Origin: JBGUVL01 sp964370395
Lineage (GTDB): Bacteria > Bacillota_I > Bacilli_A > Erysipelotrichales > Erysipelotrichaceae
Length of the DNA stretch: 64,000 bases
Assembly (NCBI GenBank): GCA_964370395.1
Contig: CAYJIZ010000001.1
Location: forward strand, 1-64,000
Direction: 5' to 3'
Shown in pieces: positions 1 to 10,380 of this stretch. Each line of letters begins with the position of its first letter. Positions within the stretch are counted from its first letter, which is position 1. The notes below the pieces were generated by a model, which saw only the letters and a program-made list of their open reading frames with translations, had not been told where the DNA came from and searched no databases. The position numbers were made by a program, and so were the translations under genes.

Positions 1-2894
<2,894 letters not shown>

Positions 2895-2960
2895 ACAAAA
2901 AAAGAGAGATCATACAACAAAGTCAACTGTTATTTAGTTTTGAAGGATTAACCTTCACAA

Positions 2961-3075
<115 letters not shown>

Positions 3076-3080
3076 TTTGA

Positions 3081-3107
3081 GACCTACTTATGTAGGTCTT
3101 TTTTTAT
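3081..3107 (+). terminator. rRNA operon terminator
   Basis: A perfect hairpin GACCTAC/GTAGGTC with a short TTAT loop is followed directly by a run of T, six bases after the 5S gene. This is an intrinsic terminator for the rRNA operon. Confidence 0.9.
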
Positions 3108-3208
3108 TTTTACCAGTTTTTTCAAGCAAATATAGCAATATATCACCTTTTTTTTATTTCTATTGCAGTGCTAATATGGTATAATTTTACCTATCGGGAG
3201 GTAGAAAT

Positions 3209-3580
3209 ATGGCAGCAAAAAGAAGTATTGTAAGTTGTATATTATTGAGTATCTTTACTTGTGGATTATATACTATGTTTGGATGGATTCCAGGAGTTGC
3301 GAATGACTTAAACAAATTAGATCGTTCACAAGAAGGTCCTACAGGTGTTACCGTTGTTTTATTAACGATCGTAACTTGTGGTATCTATGGAATTTATTTC
3401 GTTTATGTAGCAAGTAAAAGAATTTATGGTTTGTTTCAATTAAACGACTTAAGAGCGAGTGACAATACAATTATTAACGTTGTGTTAGAAATCTTTGGAT
3501 TTGGTATCGTTAGTTTAGCAATTATGCAAAACGATTTAAATAACTATATCGATGCAACGACAAACACTTATACGGTTTAA
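3209..3580 (+). CDS. DUF4234-like small membrane protein
   Basis: A 123-residue protein with three or four hydrophobic segments. Two similar halves begin with the motif I(F/V)TCG(L/I)Y, followed by an aromatic segment (residues about 15-25 and 49-62), which is characteristic of the DUF4234 family. The function of that family is unknown and location in the membrane is inferred from hydrophobicity. A good ribosome site (GGGAGG, 8 bases upstream) fixes the start. Upstream is an extended -10 element (TGGTATAAT at 3177-3185) without a clear -35. It is the first gene after the rRNA operon and overlaps the next reading frame by 29 bases, suggesting co-transcription. Confidence 0.75.
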   Translation: MAAKRSIVSCILLSIFTCGLYTMFGWIPGVANDLNKLDRSQEGPTGVTVVLLTIVTCGIYGIYFVYVASKRIYGLFQLNDLRASDNTIINVVLEIFGFGIVSLAIMQNDLNNYIDATTNTYTV

Positions 3581-3962
3581 AAAAATAGGATTGGCGATTG
3601 CTTTGGTAATCGCCTTTTTCTTATTTTATGAAACTTGGTGTCCGATAGAGCGAATGATTGGTTTTCCATGCCCTGGCTGCAATATGCTTAGTGCATCGTA
3701 CCATCTGCTTCGTTTTGATTATGACACTGCAATGTTTTTTCACCCGCTCGTAATCGTTTTTTTCATCTATGCCATGATGGAACTTGTATTCTACATCCGT
3801 TTTAAAACAATTCACACAAAACAAGCGACATATTTGCGCATTGTTTTCTTTGCTTTATTAGTAGGGGTATACATTTATCGTATGATAACGGTGTATCCAA
3901 ATTACCCAATGCAATTTAACGAGGATGCTTTTATTCCTACATTATTGCGTTTCGTATCATAG
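3552..3962 (+). CDS. DUF2752 domain membrane protein
   Basis: A 136-residue membrane protein with three predicted hydrophobic segments (about 11-28, 60-80, 93-110). The first loop carries CPGCNMLSASYHLL followed by an acidic residue and HPL, which matches the CPGCGxTRA signature of DUF2752. The usual Gly-Met-Thr-Arg is here Asn-Met-Leu-Ser, so it is a diverged member. The function is unknown. The ATG overlaps the end of the preceding gene and has no clear ribosome site, so translation may be coupled or may start at an internal TTG near 3591. The next gene, ung, follows 13 bases later. Confidence 0.7.
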   Translation: MQRQTLIRFKKIGLAIALVIAFFLFYETWCPIERMIGFPCPGCNMLSASYHLLRFDYDTAMFFHPLVIVFFIYAMMELVFYIRFKTIHTKQATYLRIVFFALLVGVYIYRMITVYPNYPMQFNEDAFIPTLLRFVS

Positions 3963-3975
3963 AAGAGAGGTATTT

Positions 3976-4641
3976 ATGGATTTTCAAACATTTTTAGAAA
4001 AGGAAAAACAAGAACCTTATTTCCTTTCACTAATGGATTTTTTAGACACTCGTTATGCGTGTAGTAAGGTTTATCCACCAAAAGAACAATTGTTTTCTTG
4101 TTTTGATTTATGCGATTTGGATGATATCAAAGTGGTGATCATCGGACAAGACCCGTATCACCAACCTAACCAAGCAATGGGGATGGCGTTCTCTGTTCAA
4201 AAAGGGATTAAGATTCCTCCTAGTTTAGTAAACATCTACAAGGAGTTACATGATGATTTAGGTATCAGCATGGCAAACCATGGTGATTTAAGTAACTGGG
4301 CAAAACAAGGTGTATTATTATTGAACACTGTGATGAGTGTGGAAGATAGCCAACCAAACTGCCATCAAAACAAAGGGTGGGAGACATTTAGTGATCGTGT
4401 CATTGACCAGCTAAACCAAAGTGAGAAGGCAATCGTTTTTTTGCTTTGGGGAAAACCTGCGCAAACAAAATCGAAACGAATCACCAATCCAAACCATTTG
4501 TTAATTGAAAGTGCGCATCCTTCCCCTTTGTCTGCGTATCGTGGATTTTTAGGAAGCAAACCATTTTCTAAAACGAATGCCTTTTTAAAGCAACATAATC
4601 GCAGTGCGATTGATTGGAGAGTGGACCATGAAGTTTACTAG
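3976..4641 (+). CDS. ung: Uracil-DNA glycosylase (family 1)
   Basis: The 221-residue protein removes uracil from DNA as the first step of base excision repair. It carries the water-activating motif GQDPYHQ (about residue 60), the GxxLLLNTxLTV-equivalent region VLLLNTVMSVEDSQP, and the DNA-intercalation motif HPSPLSAYRGF near the C-terminus, with length typical for the family. The start at ATG 3976 is chosen because AGAGAGG lies just upstream and the protein then begins like other Ung proteins. The longer reading frame upstream adds only unrelated residues. The 3' end overlaps folC by 14 bases, indicating translational coupling. Confidence 0.96.
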   Translation: MDFQTFLEKEKQEPYFLSLMDFLDTRYACSKVYPPKEQLFSCFDLCDLDDIKVVIIGQDPYHQPNQAMGMAFSVQKGIKIPPSLVNIYKELHDDLGISMANHGDLSNWAKQGVLLLNTVMSVEDSQPNCHQNKGWETFSDRVIDQLNQSEKAIVFLLWGKPAQTKSKRITNPNHLLIESAHPSPLSAYRGFLGSKPFSKTNAFLKQHNRSAIDWRVDHEVY

Positions 4642-5860
4642 CTCAAATGAAGTTATATCTTTGATTGAACAAAAAAGACGCAATGGGATTGCTTTGCGCC
4701 AGTTAAGAGCTTATATGGAAAGCAAAGGCAATCCACAAAATAAATTAAAGTGTATTCATGTAGGGGGAACAAATGGAAAAGGAAGCACCACAACAATGAT
4801 TGCTTCTATTTTAATGGAAGCAGGTTATCAAGTTGCAACCTTCACCTCACCTTATTTAGAAACGCACCATGACCGTATTCGTATTAATGACCAGTTTATC
4901 GATGAAGCAAGTATTGTCGCGTATGCGAATGCCTACTACGATGAGTGGGTACAATACGACTTAAGTATGTTTGAAATTGATATGTTTATCGCAACCATGT
5001 ATTTTGTAGAGCGAAAAGTGGACTTTGCGGTTTTTGAAGTAGGATTAGGTGGCGAACAAGATGCGACGAATATCATCGATCCATTGGTTAGTGTTATTAC
5101 GAACATCGGATTGGATCACATGGAATTCTTAGGAGATACCCACTTGCAAATTGCGAAAGCAAAAGCAGGAATTATCAAAAAGAACCGCGCGCTGATCACA
5201 AGTGAGAAACGTGAAGATTGTTTGGCTCTGTTCCAAGAGGTGTGCCAAAAACAGCAAGCGACAATGATACAAATGTCGCAACCTACGCATATACATGTTG
5301 ACTCGTGTTTGCATTTTGATTATCGCTCCTTTAAAGATATCCAACAACCAACACTGGCAAGCTACCAAGCTTACAATACTAGTTTGGCGATTGAGACATT
5401 GCTTTACTTACAAAAGACAAAGCAAATCCATTTTGATGAAGCAATAATGCGCAAAGCGATTGCGAAAACGATATGGAAGGGGCGTTTTGAACTTATTCAA
5501 CAATCACCTAAAATTATTGTGGATGGTGCCCATAACCAAGAAGGAATCGCAGCGCTTGTGGAAGCGTGCAAAGTATTTCCTAAAGTAAAAATATTATTTA
5601 GTGCCTTACAGGATAAACCATATCAGAAAATGCTACAACAACTAATGCAAATTAGTGATGATATCTGTGTCTGTGAGTTTTCCTTTTACCGTGCACAACG
5701 TGCTGAAAAAATAGCCGAAGGCTTTCCAGTGCGAATTATTAAAGATTACAAAGAGGCAATTCAAACATTACGGGCAGAACAAACAGAAGAGGAAGTATTC
5801 GTTATTTGTGGTTCTCTATACTTTATTAGCGATGTCCGCAATTATCTATTAAGCAAATAA
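4628..5860 (+). CDS. folC: Folylpolyglutamate synthase / dihydrofolate synthase
   Basis: A Mur-ligase-family enzyme of 410 residues that adds glutamate to (dihydro)folate, retaining folates in the cell. The ATP loop HVGGTNGKGSTTTM is at about residues 45-58, EVGLGG-xx-DATN is the central Mur-ligase motif, and VDGAHNQEG marks the C-terminal domain. The start at 4628 is preceded by GGAGAG and overlaps the end of ung. It lies about 0.4 kb from a folate ECF transporter gene under THF control (opposite strand), so folate uptake and retention are encoded side by side. A shared terminator follows. Confidence 0.94.
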   Translation: MKFTSSNEVISLIEQKRRNGIALRQLRAYMESKGNPQNKLKCIHVGGTNGKGSTTTMIASILMEAGYQVATFTSPYLETHHDRIRINDQFIDEASIVAYANAYYDEWVQYDLSMFEIDMFIATMYFVERKVDFAVFEVGLGGEQDATNIIDPLVSVITNIGLDHMEFLGDTHLQIAKAKAGIIKKNRALITSEKREDCLALFQEVCQKQQATMIQMSQPTHIHVDSCLHFDYRSFKDIQQPTLASYQAYNTSLAIETLLYLQKTKQIHFDEAIMRKAIAKTIWKGRFELIQQSPKIIVDGAHNQEGIAALVEACKVFPKVKILFSALQDKPYQKMLQQLMQISDDICVCEFSFYRAQRAEKIAEGFPVRIIKDYKEAIQTLRAEQTEEEVFVICGSLYFISDVRNYLLSK

Positions 5861-5862
5861 AA

Positions 5863-5888
5863 AACCAGCCTAAGCTGGTTTCTTTTTT
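5863..5888. terminator. Bidirectional terminator between folC and the cold-shock gene
   Basis: AACCAGC/GCTGGTT hairpin with A-rich left flank and T-rich right flank lies between two converging genes, so it can end transcription from both sides. Confidence 0.85.
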
Positions 5889-5891
5889 TAA

Positions 5892-6089
5892 CTAAGCGAT
5901 TTCTACGTTAGAAGCTTGTTGTCCACGGTCACCTTCAACTACGTCGAATGTAACGTTTTGACCTTCGTCTAAAGTTTTGAATCCATCAATTAAGATTGCT
6001 GAGAAGTGAACAAAGATGTCTTTTCCTTCTTCAGTTGTAATGAATCCATACCCTTTTTCTGCGTTAAAAAATTTAACTTTACCTGTCAT
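5892..6089 (-). CDS. Cold shock protein (CspA family)
   Basis: A 65-residue single cold-shock domain that binds single-stranded nucleic acid and acts as an RNA chaperone. Both RNA-binding motifs are present: RNP1 as KGYGFITTE (residues about 13-21) and RNP2 as IFVHFSAI (25-32). The ribosome site AGGAGGTACTAGC before the ATG is strong. About 180 bases of upstream non-coding sequence separate it from folT, enough for the long 5' leader usual for csp genes, but no cold box could be confirmed by eye. Confidence 0.95.
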   Translation of the reverse strand: MTGKVKFFNAEKGYGFITTEEGKDIFVHFSAILIDGFKTLDEGQNVTFDVVEGDRGQQASNVEIA

Positions 6090-6270
6090 TGCTAGTACCT
6101 CCTTATGACTGGAAGAACCTTATCTCAAGAAAACCATATTAAGATTTCATATAAGACATAACTATAATTTACTCAATACGATTTACTATACTAAAACGAT
6201 ATTACGTAAAAACTATATTTATTTATTCTTCTAATGTATTATTGCATGATTATGAAAGAAAGTCAAAGCT

Positions 6271-6801
6271 TTAATTTTTTCGTAAGCGACTTAGTGTCTT
6301 TAATAAGGTAAATAATAAGAAGAAATCGATTGGAAAACGAATTAGTTGTGTCGCAATTCGCGCCGTAAATAAGGCCCAAAAGCTATTTCCATACAAAATG
6401 TTTAACCATAGTGGGGTCATCAACATATTTACGATTAACATAATCATAAGTTGTGCACATAATACGCGCTTCCATGTAATTTCTTTTCGGTAGAAGAAAC
6501 ATCCATAAATAAACGCAATCACAAATTCGTTTAATGCAAACCCTGGAAAATAAGGTCCACTAGGACGTAACATGTATTCGATGGTGTCCGCAATCACTCC
6601 TGCTAATCCACTTAGCCATGGTCCATAAAACATAGCGGTTGCTCCAACGATAATACCTGAGAATCCGATTTCTAAAATGTTAGAGACGGATATTGTGAAT
6701 TGGGCTACGACTGCTTTTACTGCGGTAAGCATAGCACAACCACTGATCGATGACACTTTCTTTACTTCTTTTAAACTTTCCTTTAATGTAACAGATAACA
6801 T
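6271..6801 (-). CDS. folT: Folate ECF transporter substrate-binding (S) component
   Basis: A 176-residue integral membrane protein with about five to six hydrophobic segments, matching the FolT group of ECF S components: a basic N-terminus, then AVKAVVAQFTISVSN, GATAMFYGPWLSGLAGVIAD and LRPSGPYFPGFALNEFVIAF. FolT captures folates and works with a shared EcfA/A'/T energising module, which is not in this window. The ATG at 6801 is preferred over one seven codons upstream because AGGAGG lies 8 bases before it and is itself inside the upstream extension. A tetrahydrofolate riboswitch lies just upstream, which supports the folate assignment strongly. Confidence 0.92.
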   Translation of the reverse strand: MLSVTLKESLKEVKKVSSISGCAMLTAVKAVVAQFTISVSNILEIGFSGIIVGATAMFYGPWLSGLAGVIADTIEYMLRPSGPYFPGFALNEFVIAFIYGCFFYRKEITWKRVLCAQLMIMLIVNMLMTPLWLNILYGNSFWALFTARIATQLIRFPIDFFLLFTLLKTLSRLRKN

Positions 6802-6830
6802 ATAAAAAACCTCCTTTTCCATATTGCACT

Positions 6831-6863
6831 AAAAAAAGAGGTTGCTCTTTGTTTGAATGCAAC
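6831..6863 (-). terminator. Attenuator hairpin downstream of the THF aptamer
   Basis: In the RNA (minus strand), GUUGC pairs with GCAAC and is followed by CUCUUUUUUU. An alternative small stem AAAGAG/CUCUUU uses the same T-run. The 5' arm overlaps the last two bases of the aptamer's closing stem, so the two structures compete. The direction of control cannot be read from sequence, but THF riboswitches usually repress when ligand is bound. Confidence 0.6.
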
Positions 6864-6958
6864 AGCGGGATGCGAAATATACACCGCAAGCGTTTGCTTT
6901 TCGCCCTAATGTCAACTCCCTGTACAAAAGGTACTTAACGCGTATACTTCTACTCTGT
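6862..6958 (-). promoter_or_regulatory. Tetrahydrofolate (THF) riboswitch
   Basis: Read on the minus strand, the leader contains the conserved THF aptamer elements in order: closing stem ACAG/CUGU, AGAGUAGA, CGCGUUAAG, GGGA, GGCGAAA, a short arm, CGGUG and GCAUCCCGCU. Spacing and order match the known folT-associated aptamer, and the downstream gene is folT. Confidence 0.88.
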
Positions 6959-7135
6959 AACATTCACATTATAGTGAAAAGAGGGGAGGGTTGTCAATGG
7001 ATTTATGTGTGAAAATAAAATATGGTAAGAAAGTGAAAAAAATGATCCAAAGAAAAGTGGCAATCCTATTTCTTTTCTAAAAAAATAGGAGTATAATTTT
7101 AATCGTATGAGACAGAAATGAGAGGAATAAAACGA

Positions 7136-8101
7136 ATGTTAGAAAGTATGTTGAAAAGAATTGAAGGAAAAAACACAAAAATTGTTTTTCCAGAAGGATG
7201 CGAACCAAGAGTTTTAATTGCCGCTGCAAAGTTAAATGCAGAAGGACATGTGAAACCAATTTTATTAGGGAATAAAGAAAGTGTGACAGCTGCAGCCAAA
7301 GGAGAAGGAGTGAGCATTGATGGAATTACCATCATTGATCCTTTAAACTATGATAATATGGAAGCGATGGTACAACAAATGGTAGCATTGCGTAAAGGTA
7401 AAATGGATGCGGAAGCATGTCGTGAAGCATTAACAAGAACCAACTATTTTGGAACGATGTTAGTTGCAATGGGATTGGCAGATGGATTAGTTGGAGGAGC
7501 GACGTATTCTACAGCGGATACAGTGCGTCCTGCATTACAATTAGTAAAAACGAAACCAGGATCTCACATTGTATCAAGTGCGTTTATTTTAGTGAGAAAC
7601 AATGAAAAAATCGTAATGGCAGATTGTGCGATCAACATTATGCCAAGTGAAGATGATATCGTGGAAATCACATTGGAAACAGTGAAAACAGCAAGAGTAT
7701 TTGGAGTGGAACCAAGAGTTGGTTTATTGTCGTATTCTTCAAAAGGATCAGGAAAAGGGGAAGCGGTAGACAAGATGCGCAATGCGACAGAACGTTTACA
7801 AAGTATGAACCCTGATTTTGCAGTAGATGGAGAATTCCAATTTGACTGTGCGATTTCAGCTGATGTCGCAAAAACAAAAGCACCTAACTCAGAGGTAGCA
7901 GGAACTTGTAATACATTCATCTTCCCAAATATCGAAGCGGGAAATATCGGGTATAAAATTGCACAACGCCTTGGTGGTTTTGAAGCAGTAGGACCAATCC
8001 TACAAGGGTTGAATGCACCGATTAATGATTTAAGTAGAGGATGTACTGCAGAAGAAGTATACAAAGTAGCAATCATTACAGCTGCACAAAAATACATATA
8101 A
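7136..8101 (+). CDS. pta: Phosphate acetyltransferase
   Basis: A 321-residue enzyme that interconverts acetyl-CoA and acetyl-phosphate in acetate production and utilisation. The sequence follows the PTA_PTB fold throughout: KIVFPEGCEPRVL at the N-terminus, LVGGATYSTADTVRPALQ and PGSHIVSSAFI in the middle, and AQRLGGFEAVGPILQGLNAP with DLSRGC near the C-terminus. The ATG at 7136 is preferred to one six codons upstream because AGAGG lies before it. A TATAAT at 7092-7097 places the transcription start just upstream. The partner acetate kinase gene is not adjacent. A strong terminator follows. Confidence 0.94.
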   Translation: MLESMLKRIEGKNTKIVFPEGCEPRVLIAAAKLNAEGHVKPILLGNKESVTAAAKGEGVSIDGITIIDPLNYDNMEAMVQQMVALRKGKMDAEACREALTRTNYFGTMLVAMGLADGLVGGATYSTADTVRPALQLVKTKPGSHIVSSAFILVRNNEKIVMADCAINIMPSEDDIVEITLETVKTARVFGVEPRVGLLSYSSKGSGKGEAVDKMRNATERLQSMNPDFAVDGEFQFDCAISADVAKTKAPNSEVAGTCNTFIFPNIEAGNIGYKIAQRLGGFEAVGPILQGLNAPINDLSRGCTAEEVYKVAIITAAQKYI

Positions 8102-8109
8102 GAAAAGAA

Positions 8110-8147
8110 AAAGAAACTTTACAAGTGTTACTTGTCAGTTTCTTTTT
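8110..8147 (+). terminator. Terminator after pta
   Basis: Long hairpin AAGAAACT..ACAAGT / ACTTGT.AGTTTCTT followed by seven T. It overlaps the 3' end of the converging pnuC gene. Confidence 0.85.
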
Positions 8148-8844
8148 TTATTGGGTTGGCTTGGCGTTTGGCAATGTTGCGCCAATTGTAATAACCATAT
8201 ATATCATTAACGAAGAAAGCGAGAAAACAAACGACAACACTAATATAACTTGAATTCGTAAAGGAAGCGAGAACCCATAATACAATTAAGACGATATCGT
8301 TTGCTGCATAAGCAATTGCGAAAAACGGACTTCGTTTGTAGGTGAGATAAACAGCTAGAAAACTAGTAGTAATAGAAAGGGTGCTAATCCATAAATTCGC
8401 TGTATTGAAATAAGATAAGATAAAATAAAATACAATGGTAGTAAGCAAAGCACTAACTAGCATTACTATCTTGTCTTTTGAAGTAAGTGATGCAACTTTC
8501 ACTTCTGCTTTGTTTCCATCGAAAGGATGGCGCATCCAAGTGATGAGGGCAACGATTGCCATTGGCATACTCATTCCCAAATAGGTGATCATTTCTCCAT
8601 AGTAAGCAAAACCATAGGAGATGATGCCATACAACAAGCTGAAGATGACCATTAGCAATTGTCCGATTGGATTGGCTTTTGCATTAAATAGCAAAGAAGT
8701 GACACCGATCAAAGAAGCACTTAATGTGATATAGTTGTGGCGATCAAACACAATAAAAGAAAAGACGATAATAAAAAGAGAGGAAAACCATAAGATGCGT
8801 TCTAACTTTGTAAAGTAATCCAATTTATTTTTGATTGTTTTCAT
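8128..8844 (-). CDS. pnuC: PnuC-family nicotinamide riboside / mononucleotide transporter
   Basis: A 238-residue membrane protein with about seven to eight hydrophobic segments. PnuC hallmarks are visible: a Trp-rich LITWMRHPF after the third segment, AYAANDIVLIVLWVL, and the C-terminal NDIYGYYNWRNI motif, which lines the substrate site in known PnuC structures. The family imports NAD precursors by facilitated diffusion coupled to intracellular phosphorylation. Thiamine-specific relatives (PnuT) exist, but no TPP riboswitch is seen here. The ribosome site AGGAGG is 6 bases before the ATG. The structured leader upstream suggests metabolite control. Confidence 0.88.
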   Translation of the reverse strand: MKTIKNKLDYFTKLERILWFSSLFIIVFSFIVFDRHNYITLSASLIGVTSLLFNAKANPIGQLLMVIFSLLYGIISYGFAYYGEMITYLGMSMPMAIVALITWMRHPFDGNKAEVKVASLTSKDKIVMLVSALLTTIVFYFILSYFNTANLWISTLSITTSFLAVYLTYKRSPFFAIAYAANDIVLIVLWVLASFTNSSYISVVVCFLAFFVNDIYGYYNWRNIAKRQANPIKKETDK

Positions 8845-8855
8845 ACATTCCTCCT

Positions 8856-8945
8856 AAAAAAAAGAAGCACCAATGGCACATCTTCTAAGACCTAACGATG
8901 TGACAGTGAATGCTTTTTGCATTTCTACCCGGTGGCAGCGTATTT
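8856..8945 (-). promoter_or_regulatory. Structured attenuator leader of pnuC (candidate riboswitch, class uncertain)
   Basis: The leader RNA has a perfect hairpin AAUGC/GCAUU (8909-8923) and a stem CACAUC/GAUGUG (8877-8902). Downstream is an intrinsic terminator, AGAAG..UGCC/GGUG..CUUCU plus U-run (8856-8886). The terminator shares bases 8877-8886 with the preceding stem, so the two are mutually exclusive, the layout of a transcription-attenuating riboswitch. An NAD+-type class would fit the gene, but I cannot match a consensus from memory. Confidence 0.6.
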
Positions 8946-8955
8946 AATTTCACAA

Positions 8956-8984
8956 ATTATAGCGCAAGATTAATGAAAAAGCAA
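8956..8984 (-). promoter_or_regulatory. pnuC promoter
   Basis: On the minus strand TTGCTT and TATAAT are separated by exactly 17 bases. The predicted start gives a leader of about 105 bases that contains the attenuator structure. Confidence 0.75.
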
Positions 8985-9146
8985 TCACACAGGTATGATT
9001 ATATTTTCAAAATAGTGCTAAGTTTTACTATTTTTGCCAATTTTTTCTAAAATTTAAAACGTTATAAAATCACATTATTATCGCAATAAATTACAAAACA
9101 TTGAATTTAAAGCGGTTTTACGGCGAATGAAATAAAAAGAAAAAAA

Positions 9147-9160
9147 TGTAATCGCTTACA
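9147..9160 (+). promoter_or_regulatory. cre site (CcpA operator) upstream of the glycogen operon
   Basis: TGTAATCGCTTACA matches the catabolite-responsive element consensus TGWAANCGNTNWCA at every position. It sits about 95 bases before the glgC start and upstream of a TATATT -10 (9202-9207). That upstream position is compatible with either repression or activation by CcpA. Confidence 0.72.
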
Positions 9161-9240
9161 TAAATTTCATGATATAGGTAGAATTTAGTTTATAAATAGT
9201 GTATATTAAATGTATAGAAACTGAAAAGGGGGAAGACCAG

Positions 9241-10380
9241 ATGAGACAAAATAATATGGTCGCAATGATCCTAGCTGGTGGAAGAGGATCAAGATTGCAT
9301 GCTTTAACAAGTAAAGTAGCAAAACCAGCTGTTTATTTCGGTGGGAAATATCGGATTATCGACTTTCCATTAAGTAACTGTGCCAACTCAAACATTGATA
9401 TAGTTGGAGTGTTAACCCAATACGAATCGGTATTACTGAACGCGTATGCAAGTGCTGGACAACGTTGGGGTCTAGATACTTTTGATAGCGGTGTTTATGT
9501 ATTGCCACCAAGAGAAAAAGCAGATTCTAATTTAGATGTGTACCGCGGGACTGCTGATGCGATTACGCAAAATGTCGATTTCCTTGACCAGTACGACCCA
9601 GAGTACGTACTTATTTTATCGGGGGATCATATTTATAAAATGGATTATGCGAAAATGCTTGCATACCACAAAGAAAAAGAAGCAGATGTAACGATCGCTG
9701 TTTTAGCTGTGGATCTTGAAGAAGCAAGTCGTTTTGGTATTATGAATACAGATGAAGCAAACCAAATTGTTGAGTTTGAAGAAAAACCTGCCAATCCTAA
9801 GAGTAACTTAGCGAGTATGGGAATTTATATCTTCGATTGGAAATTACTTCGTAAGAAATTAATCGATGATGCGAAAAACCCAGAATCATCACATGACTTT
9901 GGACATGATATCATTCCTGAGTTATTAGATGAACACAAACGTTTGTTCGCTTACCAATTTGAAGGATACTGGAAAGATGTAGGAACCATTGATTCATTAT
10001 GGGAAGCAAACATGGATTTACTATACCATAATGAAGAGTTGGACTTAAACGATCAAAACTGGAAAATCTATACGGAAGATGTTACTTCTTTACCACAATA
10101 TATTTCTGAAGATGGAGAAGTGATTCATTCGTATGTAAACCAAGGATGTATGATTGAAGGAAAAGTAGAACGTTCGGTGTTATTCAATGATGTTGTGATT
10201 GGCAAAAAAGCACAAGTCACAGATGCTGTCATTTTACCAGGTGTGGAAATTGGTGAAGGTGCAGTAGTAAATCGTTGTATTATTGCGGAAAACGTAAAAG
10301 TGGATCCAAATACTGTTGTAGGAGATCCAAATAGTAAAGAAATTGAATTAATTTCAAAACGTGTAAGGGGGGATAAATAA
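9241..10380 (+). CDS. glgC: Glucose-1-phosphate adenylyltransferase, catalytic subunit
   Basis: A 379-residue enzyme that makes ADP-glucose from glucose-1-phosphate and ATP, the committed step of bacterial glycogen synthesis. It shows the nucleotide-binding motif AGGRGSRL (residues about 11-18), the effector/substrate region KPAVYFGGKYRIIDFPLSN, the catalytic-site LSGDHIYKMDY and the FEEKP motif, followed by a C-terminal left-handed beta-helix of hexapeptide repeats. The start is set by GGGGGA nine bases before ATG 9241; the longer frame upstream lacks a ribosome site. Its stop overlaps the glgD start (TAATG). Confidence 0.96.
   Translation: MRQNNMVAMILAGGRGSRLHALTSKVAKPAVYFGGKYRIIDFPLSNCANSNIDIVGVLTQYESVLLNAYASAGQRWGLDTFDSGVYVLPPREKADSNLDVYRGTADAITQNVDFLDQYDPEYVLILSGDHIYKMDYAKMLAYHKEKEADVTIAVLAVDLEEASRFGIMNTDEANQIVEFEEKPANPKSNLASMGIYIFDWKLLRKKLIDDAKNPESSHDFGHDIIPELLDEHKRLFAYQFEGYWKDVGTIDSLWEANMDLLYHNEELDLNDQNWKIYTEDVTSLPQYISEDGEVIHSYVNQGCMIEGKVERSVLFNDVVIGKKAQVTDAVILPGVEIGEGAVVNRCIIAENVKVDPNTVVGDPNSKEIELISKRVRGDK

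Noticed and set aside
2895..2960. tRNA gene in the 23S-5S spacer
   Set aside because: The 65-base spacer lacks a T-loop (GGTTCRA) and any cloverleaf.
8856..8945. TPP riboswitch before pnuC (would make it a thiamine transporter)
   Set aside because: The conserved CUGAGA and ACCUGAUCUGGAUAAUGCC-type elements are absent.
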